A stretch of 64,000 nucleotides of DNA from Pseudomonas sp. P5_109 (GCF_034009455.1 NZ_CP125380.1:6491001-6555000), one strand, 5' to 3'. Shown: positions 29,990 to 41,456, counted from the first letter of the stretch. Numbers and translations are program-made. Notes: generated by a model from the sequence alone, not told the origin.

Positions 29990-30823
29990 TCAAAATTTCA
30001 TGACCAATATGCCAATCAGCACCAACCCACAGGCTAAGAGGCGCGGTCCGCCAAAAGGTTCTTTGAGGTAACGCATGCCAAACAGCACCACCAGAATCAC
30101 GCTGATCTCGCGCAACGCCGCTGCTTCTGCAATCGAGCCCAATTGCATCGCCCACAGCACCAGAGCGTAGCTGAACAACACGCAAAACCCGACCGCCAGG
30201 CCCAACCGCCACTGCTCGCGCCAGAACAGCATGAACGCGGGTCGTTTGCGTACCACTGCCAACAACGGAAACGGCCAGGCACTGAGCATGGTGACCCAGA
30301 CCAGGTAATCCAGAGGATGGGACCAACGCCGCAATGCCTGCCCGTCGATGTAGGTGTAGCAACCGATGCACAGGCCGATCAACGCCACCACCGGCAACAT
30401 CGACCACGGCAAACGCGCACCGCCGCCCCCCTGCCAGAGCAGGCACAGCATGCCGAACGGGATCAGCAGGATGCCGAAAATCTGTTGATGGGTCAGTACT
30501 TCCCCGGCAAAGATCAGCGTCAGCGCCAGCACCACCAACGGTGACAGGCCGCGCATCAATGGATAGACCAGCCCGAGGTCGCCGACCCGATAGGCCTGGA
30601 TCAGCAAATAGCGATAGAGCAACTCGAACGCCGCCGATGCCAGGATCCACGGCCAGATCTCCATCGGCGGCACGCTCAGGAACGGCAACATCAGCGCGAC
30701 AAAGAGCAGCGCCACGCTGTCCATGCAGGCCACCACCAGCAGCCGCTCCGCACTGAATTTGATCAGGGTATTCCACGCCGCGTGCAACAGCGCCGCCACC
30801 AACACCAACGCCGTCGCAAGCAC
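29990..30823 (-). CDS. EamA/DMT-family transporter
   Basis: 277 aa with about ten hydrophobic helices and the two-EamA-domain layout: LVAALLHAAWNTLIKFS at the N-terminus and PLMRGLSPLVVLALTLIFAGEVLT at the end of the first half, mirrored by ALREISVILVVLFGMRYLKEPFGG in the second. The start is a GTG at 30823 preceded by AAGGAG at 7 nt. Substrate unknown; such carriers export small metabolites or amino acids. Confidence 0.86.
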   Translation of the reverse strand: MLATALVLVAALLHAAWNTLIKFSAERLLVVACMDSVALLFVALMLPFLSVPPMEIWPWILASAAFELLYRYLLIQAYRVGDLGLVYPLMRGLSPLVVLALTLIFAGEVLTHQQIFGILLIPFGMLCLLWQGGGGARLPWSMLPVVALIGLCIGCYTYIDGQALRRWSHPLDYLVWVTMLSAWPFPLLAVVRKRPAFMLFWREQWRLGLAVGFCVLFSYALVLWAMQLGSIAEAAALREISVILVVLFGMRYLKEPFGGPRLLACGLVLIGILVMKF

Positions 30824-30851
30824 GGCCTACTCCTTATATTGACCCACCTCT

Positions 30852-30952
30852 TGTAGGAGCGAGCTTGCTCGCGAAAAACGTGAGGGCAACGTAGCCAACC
30901 GGCAAATACGCGTCTTCGTTCACGTCCATCGCGAGCAAGCTCGCTCCTACAG
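30852..30952. repeat. REP doublet (TGTAGGAGCGAGC type)
   Basis: Inverted copies at 30852-30875 and 30926-30952 in a divergent intergenic region. Confidence 0.92.
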
Positions 30953-31136
30953 TGTTCGGTAGAGAATTGATTCGCCATATGTCAGCAGCTGTTTATACTG
31001 CAAACGACCACGCCGCACTCAGTTGCGCACAGACCAATTCCAATAAAATCTGCCCTTGGCCCGCTCTCCCCGAGAACGGTCTTTGGCATGCGTATGCCTG
31101 ATCACAGCGTCAAGACTACCGACAGAGACCCTGCGC

Positions 31137-32306
31137 ATGCCACTCGCCTTGCTTGCCCTCGCTGTTGCCGCCTTCGGCATCGGCACCACCGAATTCGTCA
31201 TCATGGGTCTGTTGCCCGACGTCGCCCGCGACCTCAGCGTGAGCATTCCCGATGCCGGATTGCTGATCACCGGTTATGCCCTGGGCGTGGTGTTCGGCGC
31301 ACCGGTCCTGGCCGTCGGCACCGCCAACATGCCGCGCAAAGCTACCCTGCTGGGCATGACGCTGATGTTCATCCTCGGCAACATGCTCTGCGCCCTGGCG
31401 CCGAATTACGCGACGCTGATGGCCGCGCGAGTGATCACGGCTCTGTGCCACGGCGCATTTTTCGGTATCGGTTCGGTGGTGGCCGCCGGGCTGGTCGCAC
31501 CGAACAAACGCGCCCAGGCGATTGCCATGATGTTCACCGGCCTGACCCTGGCCAACGTGCTCGGCGTGCCACTGGGCACCGCGCTCGGGCAATACGCCGG
31601 TTGGCGTTCGACCTTCTGGGCGGTGTCGGTGATCGGGGTGCTGGCCGCCATTGCGCAATGGGTGTGGCTGCCGAAAAACATCGCAATGGATAAAGCCAAC
31701 CTGGCCAGCGAGTTCAAGGTGCTGGGCAAGGCCAACGTACTGCTGGCCCTGGGCATGAGTGTGCTGGCCTCGACCAGCCTGTTCAGCGTGTTCACCTACA
31801 TCGCGCCGATCCTGCAGGACATCACCGGCGTCAGCCCGCACGGCGTCACCCTCATGCTGCTGTTGTTCGGCGTTGGCTTGACCGCCGGCAGCATGCTCGG
31901 TGGACGTCTGGCCGACAGCCGCTTGCTGCCTTCGCTGGTGGGCATGGCGCTCGCGGTACTGGTGGTGCTGGCGGCCTTCACGCAAACCAGCCATTCGGCA
32001 ATCCCGGCGGCGATCACGCTGGTGCTGTGGGGGACGTTCGCCTTCGCCCTGTGCCCTATCCTGCAATTGCTGATCATCGACCAGGCCCACGAAGCACCGA
32101 ACCTGGGTTCGACCTTGAACCAGAGCGCCTTCAACCTCGGCAACGCCGCCGGGGCCTGGATCGGTGGCCTGGTGGTGGCCAGCGGCGCGGATCTGGCGGA
32201 CTTGCCGTGGACGGGCGCACTGGTCAGTGGGCTGACCGTACTGACGGCGATGTTCTTTATCTATCGCCAGCGTCGCGGTGCAGCTGCGCTTGATGTGGCG
32301 GGCTGA
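31137..32306 (+). CDS. MFS efflux transporter (AraJ/sugar-efflux type)
   Basis: 389 aa, twelve predicted helices. The N-terminus LALAVAAFGIGTTEFVIMGLLPDVARDL is the hallmark of the DHA1 branch that includes AraJ and chloramphenicol-type efflux pumps, and motif C-like GLTLANVLGVPLGTALGQ follows. ATG 31137 is chosen because it begins exactly at the first helix; longer in-frame starts add no recognisable sequence. The stop codon directly abuts the stop of the convergent gene. Substrate unknown. Confidence 0.86.
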   Translation: MPLALLALAVAAFGIGTTEFVIMGLLPDVARDLSVSIPDAGLLITGYALGVVFGAPVLAVGTANMPRKATLLGMTLMFILGNMLCALAPNYATLMAARVITALCHGAFFGIGSVVAAGLVAPNKRAQAIAMMFTGLTLANVLGVPLGTALGQYAGWRSTFWAVSVIGVLAAIAQWVWLPKNIAMDKANLASEFKVLGKANVLLALGMSVLASTSLFSVFTYIAPILQDITGVSPHGVTLMLLLFGVGLTAGSMLGGRLADSRLLPSLVGMALAVLVVLAAFTQTSHSAIPAAITLVLWGTFAFALCPILQLLIIDQAHEAPNLGSTLNQSAFNLGNAAGAWIGGLVVASGADLADLPWTGALVSGLTVLTAMFFIYRQRRGAAALDVAG

Positions 32307-33194
32307 TTACTTTCGCTTCATGGGCGGGTCGGGCTGCTCGCCTTGATCCTCAGCCTGCTTGGGCGGCCCGCTTTCGCTGCGAATCTGCGCATGGCTGATC
32401 AGTGCGAAAATAAAACTGCCACCGATGATGTTCCCCGCCAGCGTCGGCCCGGCGAACACCAGCCAGAAATCACTCCACGGCAGCTCACCAGCAAACACCA
32501 GATACGAGACCTCCAGCGAACCGACCACGATGTGAGTGAAATCTCCCAGCGCCATGAGGTAGGTGATGAGGATGATGATCCACATCTTGGCGCTCTCCAT
32601 GGATGGAATCATCCAGACCATGGTGGCGATCATCCATCCGGAAATGATGCCCTTGGCGAACATCTGGCTGGCGTGGTTCTCCATGACCTTGCGCCCGATA
32701 TCAAGGAAGGCGACATCGGTCTTGCTGTCGAAGATCGGCAGCTCCAGCATCACGTATGCCACCAGCAAGGTGCCGCAAAGGTTGCCGATCAACACCACCG
32801 TCCATAGCCGCAGCAGACGGCCAAAATTGGCCAGCGTCGGCTTGGTCATCACCGGCAGCACGGCGGTCAGGGTGTTTTCGGTGAACAGTTGCTGGCGGGC
32901 CAGGATCACTGCGAGAAAACCGGCGCAATAGCCGAAACTCGCGATCACCTTGAAGCCTCCGTCGTCCGGTAGACGGGAATTGAGCAAGCCCATGGCCATT
33001 AGCGACAGGCCCATGGTCAGGCCGGCTGCCAGCGCCGACCACCACAACGCGGCAATGCTGCGCTCCAGCTCCTGATCGCCCTGGGCACGAATGATCTCGT
33101 GCAGTACCGCGGCACGGGGCGGCTGGCTCTTTTCGACTTCGTGCTCTTCTTGCGCCGAAAGGTTCGGGGTCTTGCCGTCGTGTGCCGAGTTCAT
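32307..33194 (-). CDS. yfdC: Formate/nitrite-type channel, YfdC-like
   Basis: 295 aa. FNT-family pore protein. The match to E. coli YfdC is strong along the whole length: RAAVLHEIIRAQGDQELERSI before the first helix, FGYCAGFLAVILARQQLFTENTLTAVLPVM (the FNT pore signature with FTENT), and GDFTHIVVGSLEVSYLVF with WSDF. YfdC differs from the formate channel FocA and its substrate is uncertain. The charged tails at both ends are cytoplasmic. Start ATG 33194; weak Shine-Dalgarno. Confidence 0.9.
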   Translation of the reverse strand: MNSAHDGKTPNLSAQEEHEVEKSQPPRAAVLHEIIRAQGDQELERSIAALWWSALAAGLTMGLSLMAMGLLNSRLPDDGGFKVIASFGYCAGFLAVILARQQLFTENTLTAVLPVMTKPTLANFGRLLRLWTVVLIGNLCGTLLVAYVMLELPIFDSKTDVAFLDIGRKVMENHASQMFAKGIISGWMIATMVWMIPSMESAKMWIIILITYLMALGDFTHIVVGSLEVSYLVFAGELPWSDFWLVFAGPTLAGNIIGGSFIFALISHAQIRSESGPPKQAEDQGEQPDPPMKRK

Positions 33195-33289
33195 GGGATG
33201 CGCAACCGGTGGCGGGCTATTTAGCTACGACACCGTGGGGTTCACGACTGTTCAGTAGGCAGACAAATCTCCAGGTTCAGCAGATCGCC

Positions 33290-33382
33290 TTCGCGAGCAA
33301 GCCCGCTCCCACATTTGATCTTCAGTGGATACAAAATTTGTGTCCAACGGTGATCCAGTGTGGGAGCGGGCTTGCTCGCGAA
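33290..33382. repeat. REP doublet (GTGGGAGCGGGC type)
   Basis: Inverted copies at 33290-33313 and 33359-33382. Confidence 0.93.
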
Positions 33383-33398
33383 GGGGACGACACCGATC

Positions 33399-33803
33399 TC
33401 ACTGACCAGCGTCATCGTCCTGGAACTGATCCTTGACGTACTTGATCTCGGTCCGGCCGTGAGGTGCCGGCAAGCCGTCTTCACCGAGGTTCACGAACAC
33501 CATTTTCTCGACCGTGAGGATGCTCTTGCGGGTGATCTTGTTGCGCACTTCGCACGTCAGGGTGATCGAGGTGCGGCCAAACTCGGTAGCCGTGATACCC
33601 AGCTCGATGATGTCGCCCTGGCGCGAGGCGCTGACAAAGTTGATTTCGGAAATGTACTTGGTGACCACACGCTGATTGCCCAATTGGACGATGGCGTAGA
33701 TCGCCGCCTCTTCGTCGATCCAGCGCAACAGGCTGCCGCCGAACAACGTGCCGTTCGGGTTGAGGTCTTCGGGTTTTACCCATTTGCGGGTGTGGAAATT
33801 CAT
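33399..33803 (-). CDS. Hot-dog fold acyl-CoA thioesterase
   Basis: 134 aa. LNPNGTLFGGSLLRWIDEEAAIYA is the acyl-CoA hydrolase hot-dog motif (conserved Asn, GG and Asp), and SEINFVSASRQGDIIELGI with SITLTCEVRNK completes the fold. It hydrolyses acyl-CoA; chain preference cannot be read off. ATG 33803 has AGGAG at 5 nt; an in-frame GTG six bases upstream overlaps the Shine-Dalgarno and is less likely. Confidence 0.88.
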   Translation of the reverse strand: MNFHTRKWVKPEDLNPNGTLFGGSLLRWIDEEAAIYAIVQLGNQRVVTKYISEINFVSASRQGDIIELGITATEFGRTSITLTCEVRNKITRKSILTVEKMVFVNLGEDGLPAPHGRTEIKYVKDQFQDDDAGQ

Positions 33804-33923
33804 ATTCACTCCTGAGCGTCTTGCCGAATGATGCTGACCATCATGGCAGAGCCCGAGCTAGAGCTCTATTGAGCATCGACTATGGTCTCGATTACCGTTC
33901 GGACATTGACTGACAGAAACGCT

Positions 33924-35554
<1,631 letters not shown>

Positions 35555-35587
35555 CAATAGCGGTGTTCTGATACACCGCGTTGCCTG

Positions 35588-35676
35588 CATCGCCAGCAAG
35601 CCGGCTCCTACAAGTGAGTAGTCGTACGCAACATGACGGTACGACGTAAATCCTGTAGGAGCCGGCTTGCTGGCGA
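35588..35676. repeat. REP doublet (CTGTAGGAGCCGGC type)
   Basis: Inverted units at 35588-35612 and 35653-35676, between ahcY and metF. Confidence 0.92.
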
Positions 35677-35725
35677 ATGCGGACAAACCGGCCCCTCAGG
35701 CTTACGCGTTTCCAAGGATATGACC

Positions 35726-36571
35726 ATGTCCCAAGATCGTCGCTACAGCTTCGAGTTCTTCCCTACGAAGACCGATGCTGGGCATGAAAAGCTGCTCGCC
35801 ACTGCTCGCCAGCTGGCTACCTACAACCCCGATTTCTTTTCCTGCACCTACGGCGCCGGCGGTTCGACCCGTGATCGCACGCTGAACACCGTGTTGCAGC
35901 TCGAAAGCGAAGTCAAAATCCCTGCTGCCCCGCACTTGTCTTGCGTAGGCGACAGCAAGGACGACTTGCGCGGCCTGCTGGCCCAGTACAAGGCCGCCGG
36001 CATCAAGCGTATCGTCGCCCTGCGCGGTGACCTGCCTTCGGGCATGGGCATGGCCAGTGGCGAAATGCGCCACGCCAATGACCTGGTGGAATTCATTCGT
36101 GAAGAAACCGGTGATCATTTCCACATCGAAGTCGCCGCCTACCCGGAAATGCATCCGCAAGCGCGCAACTTCGAAGACGATGTCGCCAACTTCGTGCGCA
36201 AGGCCAATGCCGGCGCCGACAGTGCGATCACCCAGTATTTCTTCAACGCCGACTGCTACTTCTACTTTGTGGAACGCGTACGAGCGCTGGGCGTGAACAT
36301 CCCGATCGTGCCGGGCATCATGCCGATCACCAACTACAGCAAGCTGGCGCGCTTCTCCGATGCCTGCGGTGCGGAAATCCCGCGCTGGATCCGCAAGCAG
36401 CTGGAAGCCTACGGCGACGACACCCAGAGCATTCAGCGCTTTGGCGAACAGGTCATCACCGAAATGTGCGAACAACTGCTGCAGGGCGGCGCTCCGGGGC
36501 TGCACTTCTACACGCTGAACCAGGCTGAAGCGAGCCTGGCAGTGTGGAACAACCTGAAGTTGCCGCGCTGA
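35726..36571 (+). CDS. metF: 5,10-methylenetetrahydrofolate reductase
   Basis: 281 aa FAD enzyme that makes 5-methyl-THF for methionine synthesis. Signatures: SFEFFPTKTDAGHEKL with the catalytic Glu, FFSCTYGAGGSTRD, RIVALRGDLP and the C-terminal GGAPGLHFYTLNQAE. ATG 35726 is chosen over ATG 35720 because AAGGA (35714-35718) sits at 7 nt from it. The gene completes the homocysteine-to-methionine side of the cycle begun by ahcY. Confidence 0.96.
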   Translation: MSQDRRYSFEFFPTKTDAGHEKLLATARQLATYNPDFFSCTYGAGGSTRDRTLNTVLQLESEVKIPAAPHLSCVGDSKDDLRGLLAQYKAAGIKRIVALRGDLPSGMGMASGEMRHANDLVEFIREETGDHFHIEVAAYPEMHPQARNFEDDVANFVRKANAGADSAITQYFFNADCYFYFVERVRALGVNIPIVPGIMPITNYSKLARFSDACGAEIPRWIRKQLEAYGDDTQSIQRFGEQVITEMCEQLLQGGAPGLHFYTLNQAEASLAVWNNLKLPR

Positions 36572-36605
36572 AGCAGCTACAAGCTAAAAGCTGCTGACTA
36601 AAATC

Positions 36606-36660
36606 AAAGGATCGCAATCTTCGACAGCTCCTGTAGGAACTTTCGCAGGTTGCGATCTTT
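36606..36660. repeat. Imperfect palindrome with REP-like core
   Basis: GATCGCAA (36610-36617) is mirrored by TTGCGATC (36650-36657) around CTCCTGTAGGAACTTTCGCA. It resembles another dispersed Pseudomonas palindrome family rather than the paired REPs elsewhere in the window. Confidence 0.6.
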
Positions 36661-36757
36661 TGCTTTCAACGCACTATTAATGTGTGGCAATCCACGGACT
36701 TAGAGCATCTGCGGTGAGTTTCTGGCTCTTTCCGGTTTCTCGTCGTAATCTCAGCCC

Positions 36758-37576
36758 ATGCCTTTGATCACGCAGTTAATCGCCTTGCTTGTCTTCACTT
36801 GCCTGAGCTTCGCCGCCCGGGGCGAGAAGCTGCGCATTGTCACGGAACCGTGGGCGCCTTACGTATACGAAGACAACAACGGCAAATCACTGGGCCTGGA
36901 CTACGAAACCACCGCCATTGTCTTCAAGCGCCTGGGCATCGAAGTGGAGTGGCAGTTCCTGCCATGGAAACGCTGCCTGTCGATGCTTGAGTCGGGCCAG
37001 GCCGACGGTGCGCTGGACATTTTTCACAGCGACGAGCGTGATGCGACCCTGCTCTACCCCAGCGAACCACTGTCTGAAGTCCAGTTCGTGCTGTTCTACG
37101 CCAATGACCGGCCCCATCCGTTTCGCACCCTCGATGACCTGCGCGGCCTGACCATCGGCACCTCGCCGGGTTACCTGTACAGCAAGGACTTCAGTGATTC
37201 GACGCTGTTCACCCGCGAGCCGGCCCCCACCCATGAGGCCAACTTCGGCAAGCTGGTACGCGGGCGTATTGACCTGCTGATCACCGACCGCCGGGTCGGC
37301 CAGCATTTGCTCGACGAACTGGGCATCCGCGACAAGATCACCGAAAACCCCACGGTCATCAGCCAGCAGAGCCAGTTTCTCGCGGTGCGGCGCAATGCAG
37401 GCATGGACCTGCTGGTGCAACGTTTCGGCGCCGAACTCAAACGTTTCAAGCGCGAACCCGCCTACGCCGAACTGAGTGCCCGCTATGGCGCGGAACCGGG
37501 CGCCAGCGTGAAGACTGAAAAGACCACGGCCGCCACGGAAAAAACCGTTGAGCAGCAGGAAAGCGGCGCGCAGTGA
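36758..37576 (+). CDS. Periplasmic substrate-binding protein (SBP family 3)
   Basis: 272 aa. Signal peptide (LIALLVFTCLSFAARG) then EKLRIVTEPWAPYVYEDNNGKSLGLDYE, the standard amino-acid-type binder entry. ALDIFHSDERDATLLYPSEP and LRGLTIGTSPGYLYSKDF are the ligand-contact regions. The last ~30 residues are Thr/Glu/Lys-rich and disordered, unusual for the family. No ABC permease is adjacent. It is a distant relative of the protein at 10.4 kb. Confidence 0.85.
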   Translation: MPLITQLIALLVFTCLSFAARGEKLRIVTEPWAPYVYEDNNGKSLGLDYETTAIVFKRLGIEVEWQFLPWKRCLSMLESGQADGALDIFHSDERDATLLYPSEPLSEVQFVLFYANDRPHPFRTLDDLRGLTIGTSPGYLYSKDFSDSTLFTREPAPTHEANFGKLVRGRIDLLITDRRVGQHLLDELGIRDKITENPTVISQQSQFLAVRRNAGMDLLVQRFGAELKRFKREPAYAELSARYGAEPGASVKTEKTTAATEKTVEQQESGAQ

Positions 37577-37582
37577 TTGCTC

Positions 37583-37591
37583 TGTTATACT
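37583..37591 (+). promoter_or_regulatory. Extended -10 promoter of rhlE
   Basis: TGTTATACT is an extended -10 box (TGn-TATACT) with no good -35. The predicted message has a leader of about 200 nt before the rhlE ATG, a length common for cold-regulated helicase genes. Confidence 0.4.
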
Positions 37592-37798
37592 CCGGCCTTC
37601 CCGCCAGGCTCACGCCCGGACGCTCGGAATCGTTAAAGGCATCTCAACCCCGCTACTGCGCAGCTTTCAGCCCGCGCGAGCGCTTGCAGACGAGCCTTCG
37701 AGACCCAGCAGGACCGGACGGGATTGCGTCCTCTTAAACGCCATTCGCGCCAGGCAAGACTCCCATTGGGCCAAGCCCTAACTAGAACAGGATTACTC

Positions 37799-39670
37799 AT
37801 GTCCTTTGCTTCCCTCGGTCTCTCCGAGGCTTTAGTCCGCGCCATCGAGGCGGCGGGCTATACCGAGCCTACTCCGGTGCAACAGCGGGCCATTCCCGCC
37901 GTGTTGCAAGGTCGCGACCTGATGGTCGCGGCACAGACAGGTACTGGTAAAACCGGCGGTTTCGCCCTTCCGATCCTGGAGAGGTTGTTCCCTAACGGTC
38001 ACCCGGACAAATCCCAGCGTCACGGCCCGCGCCAGCCGCGCGTACTGGTCCTGACCCCGACTCGCGAACTCGCAGCCCAAGTGCATGAAAGCTTCAAGGT
38101 CTATGCCCGTGACCTGAAGTTCGTCAGTGCCTGCATCTTCGGTGGCGTTGGCATGAACCCGCAGGTTCAGGCCATGTCCCGTGGCGTAGACGTGCTGGTG
38201 GCCTGCCCTGGCCGCCTGCTCGACCTCGCCGGCCAAGGCAGCGTCGACCTGTCCCACGTGGAAATCCTCGTGCTGGACGAAGCCGACCGCATGCTCGACA
38301 TGGGTTTCGTCCACGACGTGAAGAAAGTGCTGGCGCGTCTGCCGGCCAAACGCCAGAACCTGTTGTTCTCGGCGACCTTCTCCAAGGACATCACCGACCT
38401 CGCCGGCAAGCTGCTGCACAACCCGGAACGCATCGAAGTCACACCGCCGAACACCACGGTCGAGCGCATCGAACAACGCGTATTCCGCCTGCCGGCCAGC
38501 CACAAGCGGGCCTTGCTGGCCCACCTGATCACCGCTGGCGCCTGGGAACAGGTACTGGTGTTCACCCGCACCAAGCACGGCGCCAACCGCCTGGCCGAGT
38601 ACCTGGACAAACACGGCCTGAGCGCCGTCGCGATCCACGGCAACAAGAGCCAGAACGCCCGCACCAAAGCACTGGCCGACTTCAAGGCCGGCACCGTGCG
38701 CATCCTGGTGGCCACCGACATCGCCGCCCGCGGCCTGGACATCGACCAGTTGCCCCACGTGGTCAACTTCGAACTGCCGAACGTCGATGAAGACTACGTG
38801 CACCGTATCGGCCGTACCGGCCGTGCCGGTCGTTCGGGCGAGGCGATCTCGCTGGTAGCCCCGGACGAAGAAAAACTGCTGAAAAGCATCGAACGCATGA
38901 CCAAGCAGAAAATCGCCGACGGCGACCTGATGGGCTTCGATGCCAGCACCATCGAAGCGGAAAAACCTGAAGTTCGCGAGCGTCCGGACATGCGCAACCC
39001 GCGCAATCCACGTGGCCCGCGCGGCGACGGTCCGAACGGCAGCGGTGGCGGCGGCGGTCGCAAGGACAAAGGCAAAGACAAGGGCAAGGAAAAGCCGGCC
39101 GGCGAACGCGGCGAGCGCCCTGCCCGTCAGCAGAAGCCACGTGAAGGCACTCCGGCTCGCGAACAGCGTCCGTCACAGCCTCCTCGTGCCGCCGCTGACC
39201 GCGCCCCGGACGAGTTCCTGGATGACGATATCGATAACTTCGGTAACCGCGTCGACTACGTGCCTCAGCAGAAACCCGCGCAAGGCCGTGGCCGTCGTCC
39301 GGGTGCTCCGGCACAAGGCACTGCAGCAGGTGCGGGCGCTCCGCGTTCCGGCAAGCCACAGGGTGGTCGTCAGAACGGTCCGCGCAACAGCGACGGCGCT
39401 ACCACCGGCACACCGCCAGCCAAGCGCAGCGGTCCACGCAGTGGTGCGCCGCGCGATGGTCAGGCGCGTCGTGAAGACTCACGCAATCGCCGCCCGGCCC
39501 GTGACGACCAGCCGCGTTCGGAACCTGCTGTGCAGAACCCACGTGGCCCCGCGCCGAAGATCATGCACAAGGAGTCGAAGGCTGACCGCTTCCCGACACC
39601 TGAGCAACTGGATCAACTGCCAAGCCGTCCTCGTGGTGAGAAACCAGCGCTGCTGACCCGCAATCGCTGA
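37799..39670 (+). CDS. rhlE: ATP-dependent RNA helicase RhlE
   Basis: 623 aa DEAD-box helicase. Core motifs: AAQTGTGKT (residues ~44-52), [37 protein letters not shown], and [11 protein letters not shown]. The core ends near residue 380. The remaining ~240 residues are a low-complexity basic tail rich in Arg, Gly, Pro and Lys ([19 protein letters not shown]), probably an RNA-binding disordered region. Pseudomonads carry long-tailed RhlE forms linked to RNA turnover and cold growth. ATG 37799, with AGGAT upstream. Confidence 0.94.
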   Translation: MSFASLGLSEALVRAIEAAGYTEPTPVQQRAIPAVLQGRDLMVAAQTGTGKTGGFALPILERLFPNGHPDKSQRHGPRQPRVLVLTPTRELAAQVHESFKVYARDLKFVSACIFGGVGMNPQVQAMSRGVDVLVACPGRLLDLAGQGSVDLSHVEILVLDEADRMLDMGFVHDVKKVLARLPAKRQNLLFSATFSKDITDLAGKLLHNPERIEVTPPNTTVERIEQRVFRLPASHKRALLAHLITAGAWEQVLVFTRTKHGANRLAEYLDKHGLSAVAIHGNKSQNARTKALADFKAGTVRILVATDIAARGLDIDQLPHVVNFELPNVDEDYVHRIGRTGRAGRSGEAISLVAPDEEKLLKSIERMTKQKIADGDLMGFDASTIEAEKPEVRERPDMRNPRNPRGPRGDGPNGSGGGGGRKDKGKDKGKEKPAGERGERPARQQKPREGTPAREQRPSQPPRAAADRAPDEFLDDDIDNFGNRVDYVPQQKPAQGRGRRPGAPAQGTAAGAGAPRSGKPQGGRQNGPRNSDGATTGTPPAKRSGPRSGAPRDGQARREDSRNRRPARDDQPRSEPAVQNPRGPAPKIMHKESKADRFPTPEQLDQLPSRPRGEKPALLTRNR

Positions 39671-39685
39671 GTTATCGCTGCAATG

Positions 39686-39724
39686 AAAAATGCCCCGGTT
39701 CGAAAGAGCCGGGGCATTTTTTAT
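39686..39724 (+). terminator. Rho-independent terminator after rhlE (bidirectional)
   Basis: AAATGCCCCGG / CCGGGGCATTT stem with T-run on the right and A-run on the left, so it can also stop transcription coming from yceI on the other strand. Confidence 0.92.
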
Positions 39725-39734
39725 GGCGAAAAAC

Positions 39735-39821
39735 CTGTAGGAGCCGGCTTGCTGGCGATTGGGGCAACTCGGTTTCTGCCGTGTCTCGGAAGACGCTATC
39801 GCCAGCAAGCCGGCTCCTACG
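39735..39821. repeat. REP doublet (CTGTAGGAGCCGGC type)
   Basis: Inverted copies at 39735-39760 and 39798-39821, between convergent rhlE and yceI. Confidence 0.92.
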
Positions 39822-39830
39822 GTCTCAGCA

Positions 39831-40424
39831 TTACTTCGCTTTTACACCTTCAAACGTAACGTACAGATCGACTGCGTCGGACTGTGGACCCAGGTCCATC
39901 ATCTTGCCGAAATCGGAACGCTTGATGCTGGTAGTGCCCTCGAAGCCAGCACGGTAGCCGCCCCATGGATCCTTGCCTTCACCCAGGAAAGTGGCCTTGA
40001 TCACCACTGGCTTGGTAACGCCAGCAATCGTCAGGTCGCCGTTCACGTCTGCAGTGTCTTTGCCAGCGGCGTTTTTGCCAGTGGATTTAACGCTGGTGGA
40101 CTTGAAGGTAGCCTTGGGGAAATCAGCCACTTTCAGGAAGTCTTTGCTGGAGATGTGCTTGTCACGTTCAGCATTGTTGGTGAAGACGCTGGCAGTGTTC
40201 ACGTTGAACTCGATCTTGCTGTCTTCAGGCTTGGCAGCGTCGAAGCTGAACGTGCCGTCGAGGTCCTTGAAAGTACCGGTGATGTAGCTGTAGCCCAGGT
40301 GGCTGATCTTGAAGTCGACGAAGGCGTGCTGGCCTTGCTTGTCGACGGTGTAGTCAGCCGCCATCACGTTGGCGGACAGCAGAGCGGAGCCGATTGCCAG
40401 AGCGGCGAGAGTCTTTTTCAACAT
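39831..40424 (-). CDS. yceI: YceI-family periplasmic protein
   Basis: 197 aa. Signal peptide ([17 protein letters not shown]), then a lipocalin-like YceI fold: [35 protein letters not shown] and a C-terminal [25 protein letters not shown]. Such proteins bind polyisoprenoids such as ubiquinone precursors. It follows the cytochrome b561 gene by 32 bp, the usual yceJ-yceI pair, suggesting a shared role in quinone handling or stress. ATG 40424 with AAGGA. Confidence 0.92.
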   Translation of the reverse strand: MLKKTLAALAIGSALLSANVMAADYTVDKQGQHAFVDFKISHLGYSYITGTFKDLDGTFSFDAAKPEDSKIEFNVNTASVFTNNAERDKHISSKDFLKVADFPKATFKSTSVKSTGKNAAGKDTADVNGDLTIAGVTKPVVIKATFLGEGKDPWGGYRAGFEGTTSIKRSDFGKMMDLGPQSDAVDLYVTFEGVKAK

Positions 40425-40456
40425 GCTTTGTTTTCCTTGGGAGTCGAGGTTGAACT

Positions 40457-41008
40457 TCAGGCTTTGCGACCCAGCATGCGCTTGAGGGTCACATCACGGT
40501 CGATAAAGTGGTGCTTCAATGCTGCCAACGCATGGAGGCCGGAAAAAATTACCAGCGCCCACGCCAGGTAGAGGTGAATCGCGCCAGCGTTATCTGCCTG
40601 GTCCGGTAGTCCGGAAATCAGGGCAGGCACTTCAAACCAGTCAAACACCGGGATCCCGGCACCTTCAGCGGTGGAAATCAGGTAACCGGCAATCATCACA
40701 GCGAACAGACAGAAATACAGAAAAGCATGGCCGAGCATGGCGCCCAGACGCGTCATGCGGCCGTAGCTGGCCAGGGTTGGCGGCGGCGGGCTGATGAAGC
40801 GCCACAATACGCGCAACACCATGACCCCCAGCAGGATCAAGCCAATGCTCTTGTGCAGATCCGGCCCCGACTTGCGCCATGGGTCGTAATAACCCAGGTC
40901 GACCATCCACAGCCCCAGGGCGAACAAACCGAACACGGCCAGTGCCACGCCCCAGTGCATGAAGATACTGACCCAGCCGTAGCGGGAGGTAGAGTTACGT
41001 AGCTGCAT
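40457..41008 (-). CDS. yceJ: Cytochrome b561 (YceJ-like)
   Basis: 183 aa, four transmembrane helices. The haem-ligand His residues of b561 proteins are visible: [20 protein letters not shown] in helix 1, [22 protein letters not shown] in helix 2, [10 protein letters not shown], and [25 protein letters not shown] in the last. It passes electrons within the inner membrane, probably with quinone. It is upstream of yceI in the same transcript. ATG 41008 with AGGGA. Confidence 0.92.
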   Translation of the reverse strand: MQLRNSTSRYGWVSIFMHWGVALAVFGLFALGLWMVDLGYYDPWRKSGPDLHKSIGLILLGVMVLRVLWRFISPPPPTLASYGRMTRLGAMLGHAFLYFCLFAVMIAGYLISTAEGAGIPVFDWFEVPALISGLPDQADNAGAIHLYLAWALVIFSGLHALAALKHHFIDRDVTLKRMLGRKA

Positions 41009-41222
41009 TGCCTAGATCCCTGTGAGTACTGGCCCAAGACTATCGAGTTATCTATCGAATTAAAGCGGAAAATTTTGCTTTGAAATATCGAGAAATACGA
41101 TCAAGAGTCTGAAGCCGAAGGGTTAAGGAAAGATTAAAGTCGAAATTGTGAGAAAAAGTGAATACAAACCAGTGAACACCTGTATCAAATGGTTTATTCG
41201 ATTCTGCTCCCGGTTTTTCTTC

Positions 41223-41280
41223 AGGCAAAAAAAAGCGCGGCCCGTGAGCCCCGCTTTTTTTCGCCTGAACGTTACTGCGC
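41223..41280. repeat. 58-bp direct repeat, copy A (includes hairpin terminator)
   Basis: Matches 42369-42426 at 54 of 58 positions, ungapped. It contains an A-run, the stem GCGCGGCCC/GAGCCCCGC and a T-run, and it ends in the complement of GCGCAGTAA, a stop codon on the minus strand. It acts as a minus-strand terminator in both copies. Confidence 0.85.
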
Positions 41281-41409
41281 TGTGGTCTCAGTGGCCGCTC
41301 CACTGCTCTCCGATTCAGTTTTTTGACCGGTGCCGTCCTGGCAGGCTCCACCCTCCCCGATCCAAACACCTGATGACGGCCCTTTCCTTTTCTGCTTCAG
41401 GCTAAACAT
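41272..41409 (-). CDS. Candidate 45-aa protein, unknown
   Basis: The frame begins ATG TTT AGC CTG AAG (MFSLKQKRKGPSSG), continues VWIGEGGACQDGTGQKTESE and ends TTAQ at a TAA. Its stop lies inside the same 58-bp repeat that ends the amine oxidase gene, and the hairpin directly after it would end its message. There is no clear Shine-Dalgarno (upstream is AATAAAAAACC). It could be a real small gene, or a remnant whose 3' end came from duplication. No family recognised. Confidence 0.35.
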   Translation of the reverse strand: MFSLKQKRKGPSSGVWIGEGGACQDGTGQKTESESSGAATETTAQ

Positions 41410-41456
41410 CGACGGTTTTTTATTCAAGCGATAAATATGTATTGCCACTTCCGTAG

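Noticed and set aside
41281..41345. Degenerate copy of the amine oxidase tail beyond the 58-bp repeat
   Set aside because: A shared GACCGGTGCC lies at different distances from the stop in the two copies (about 57 and 75 bp), so true homology past 58 bp could not be shown.
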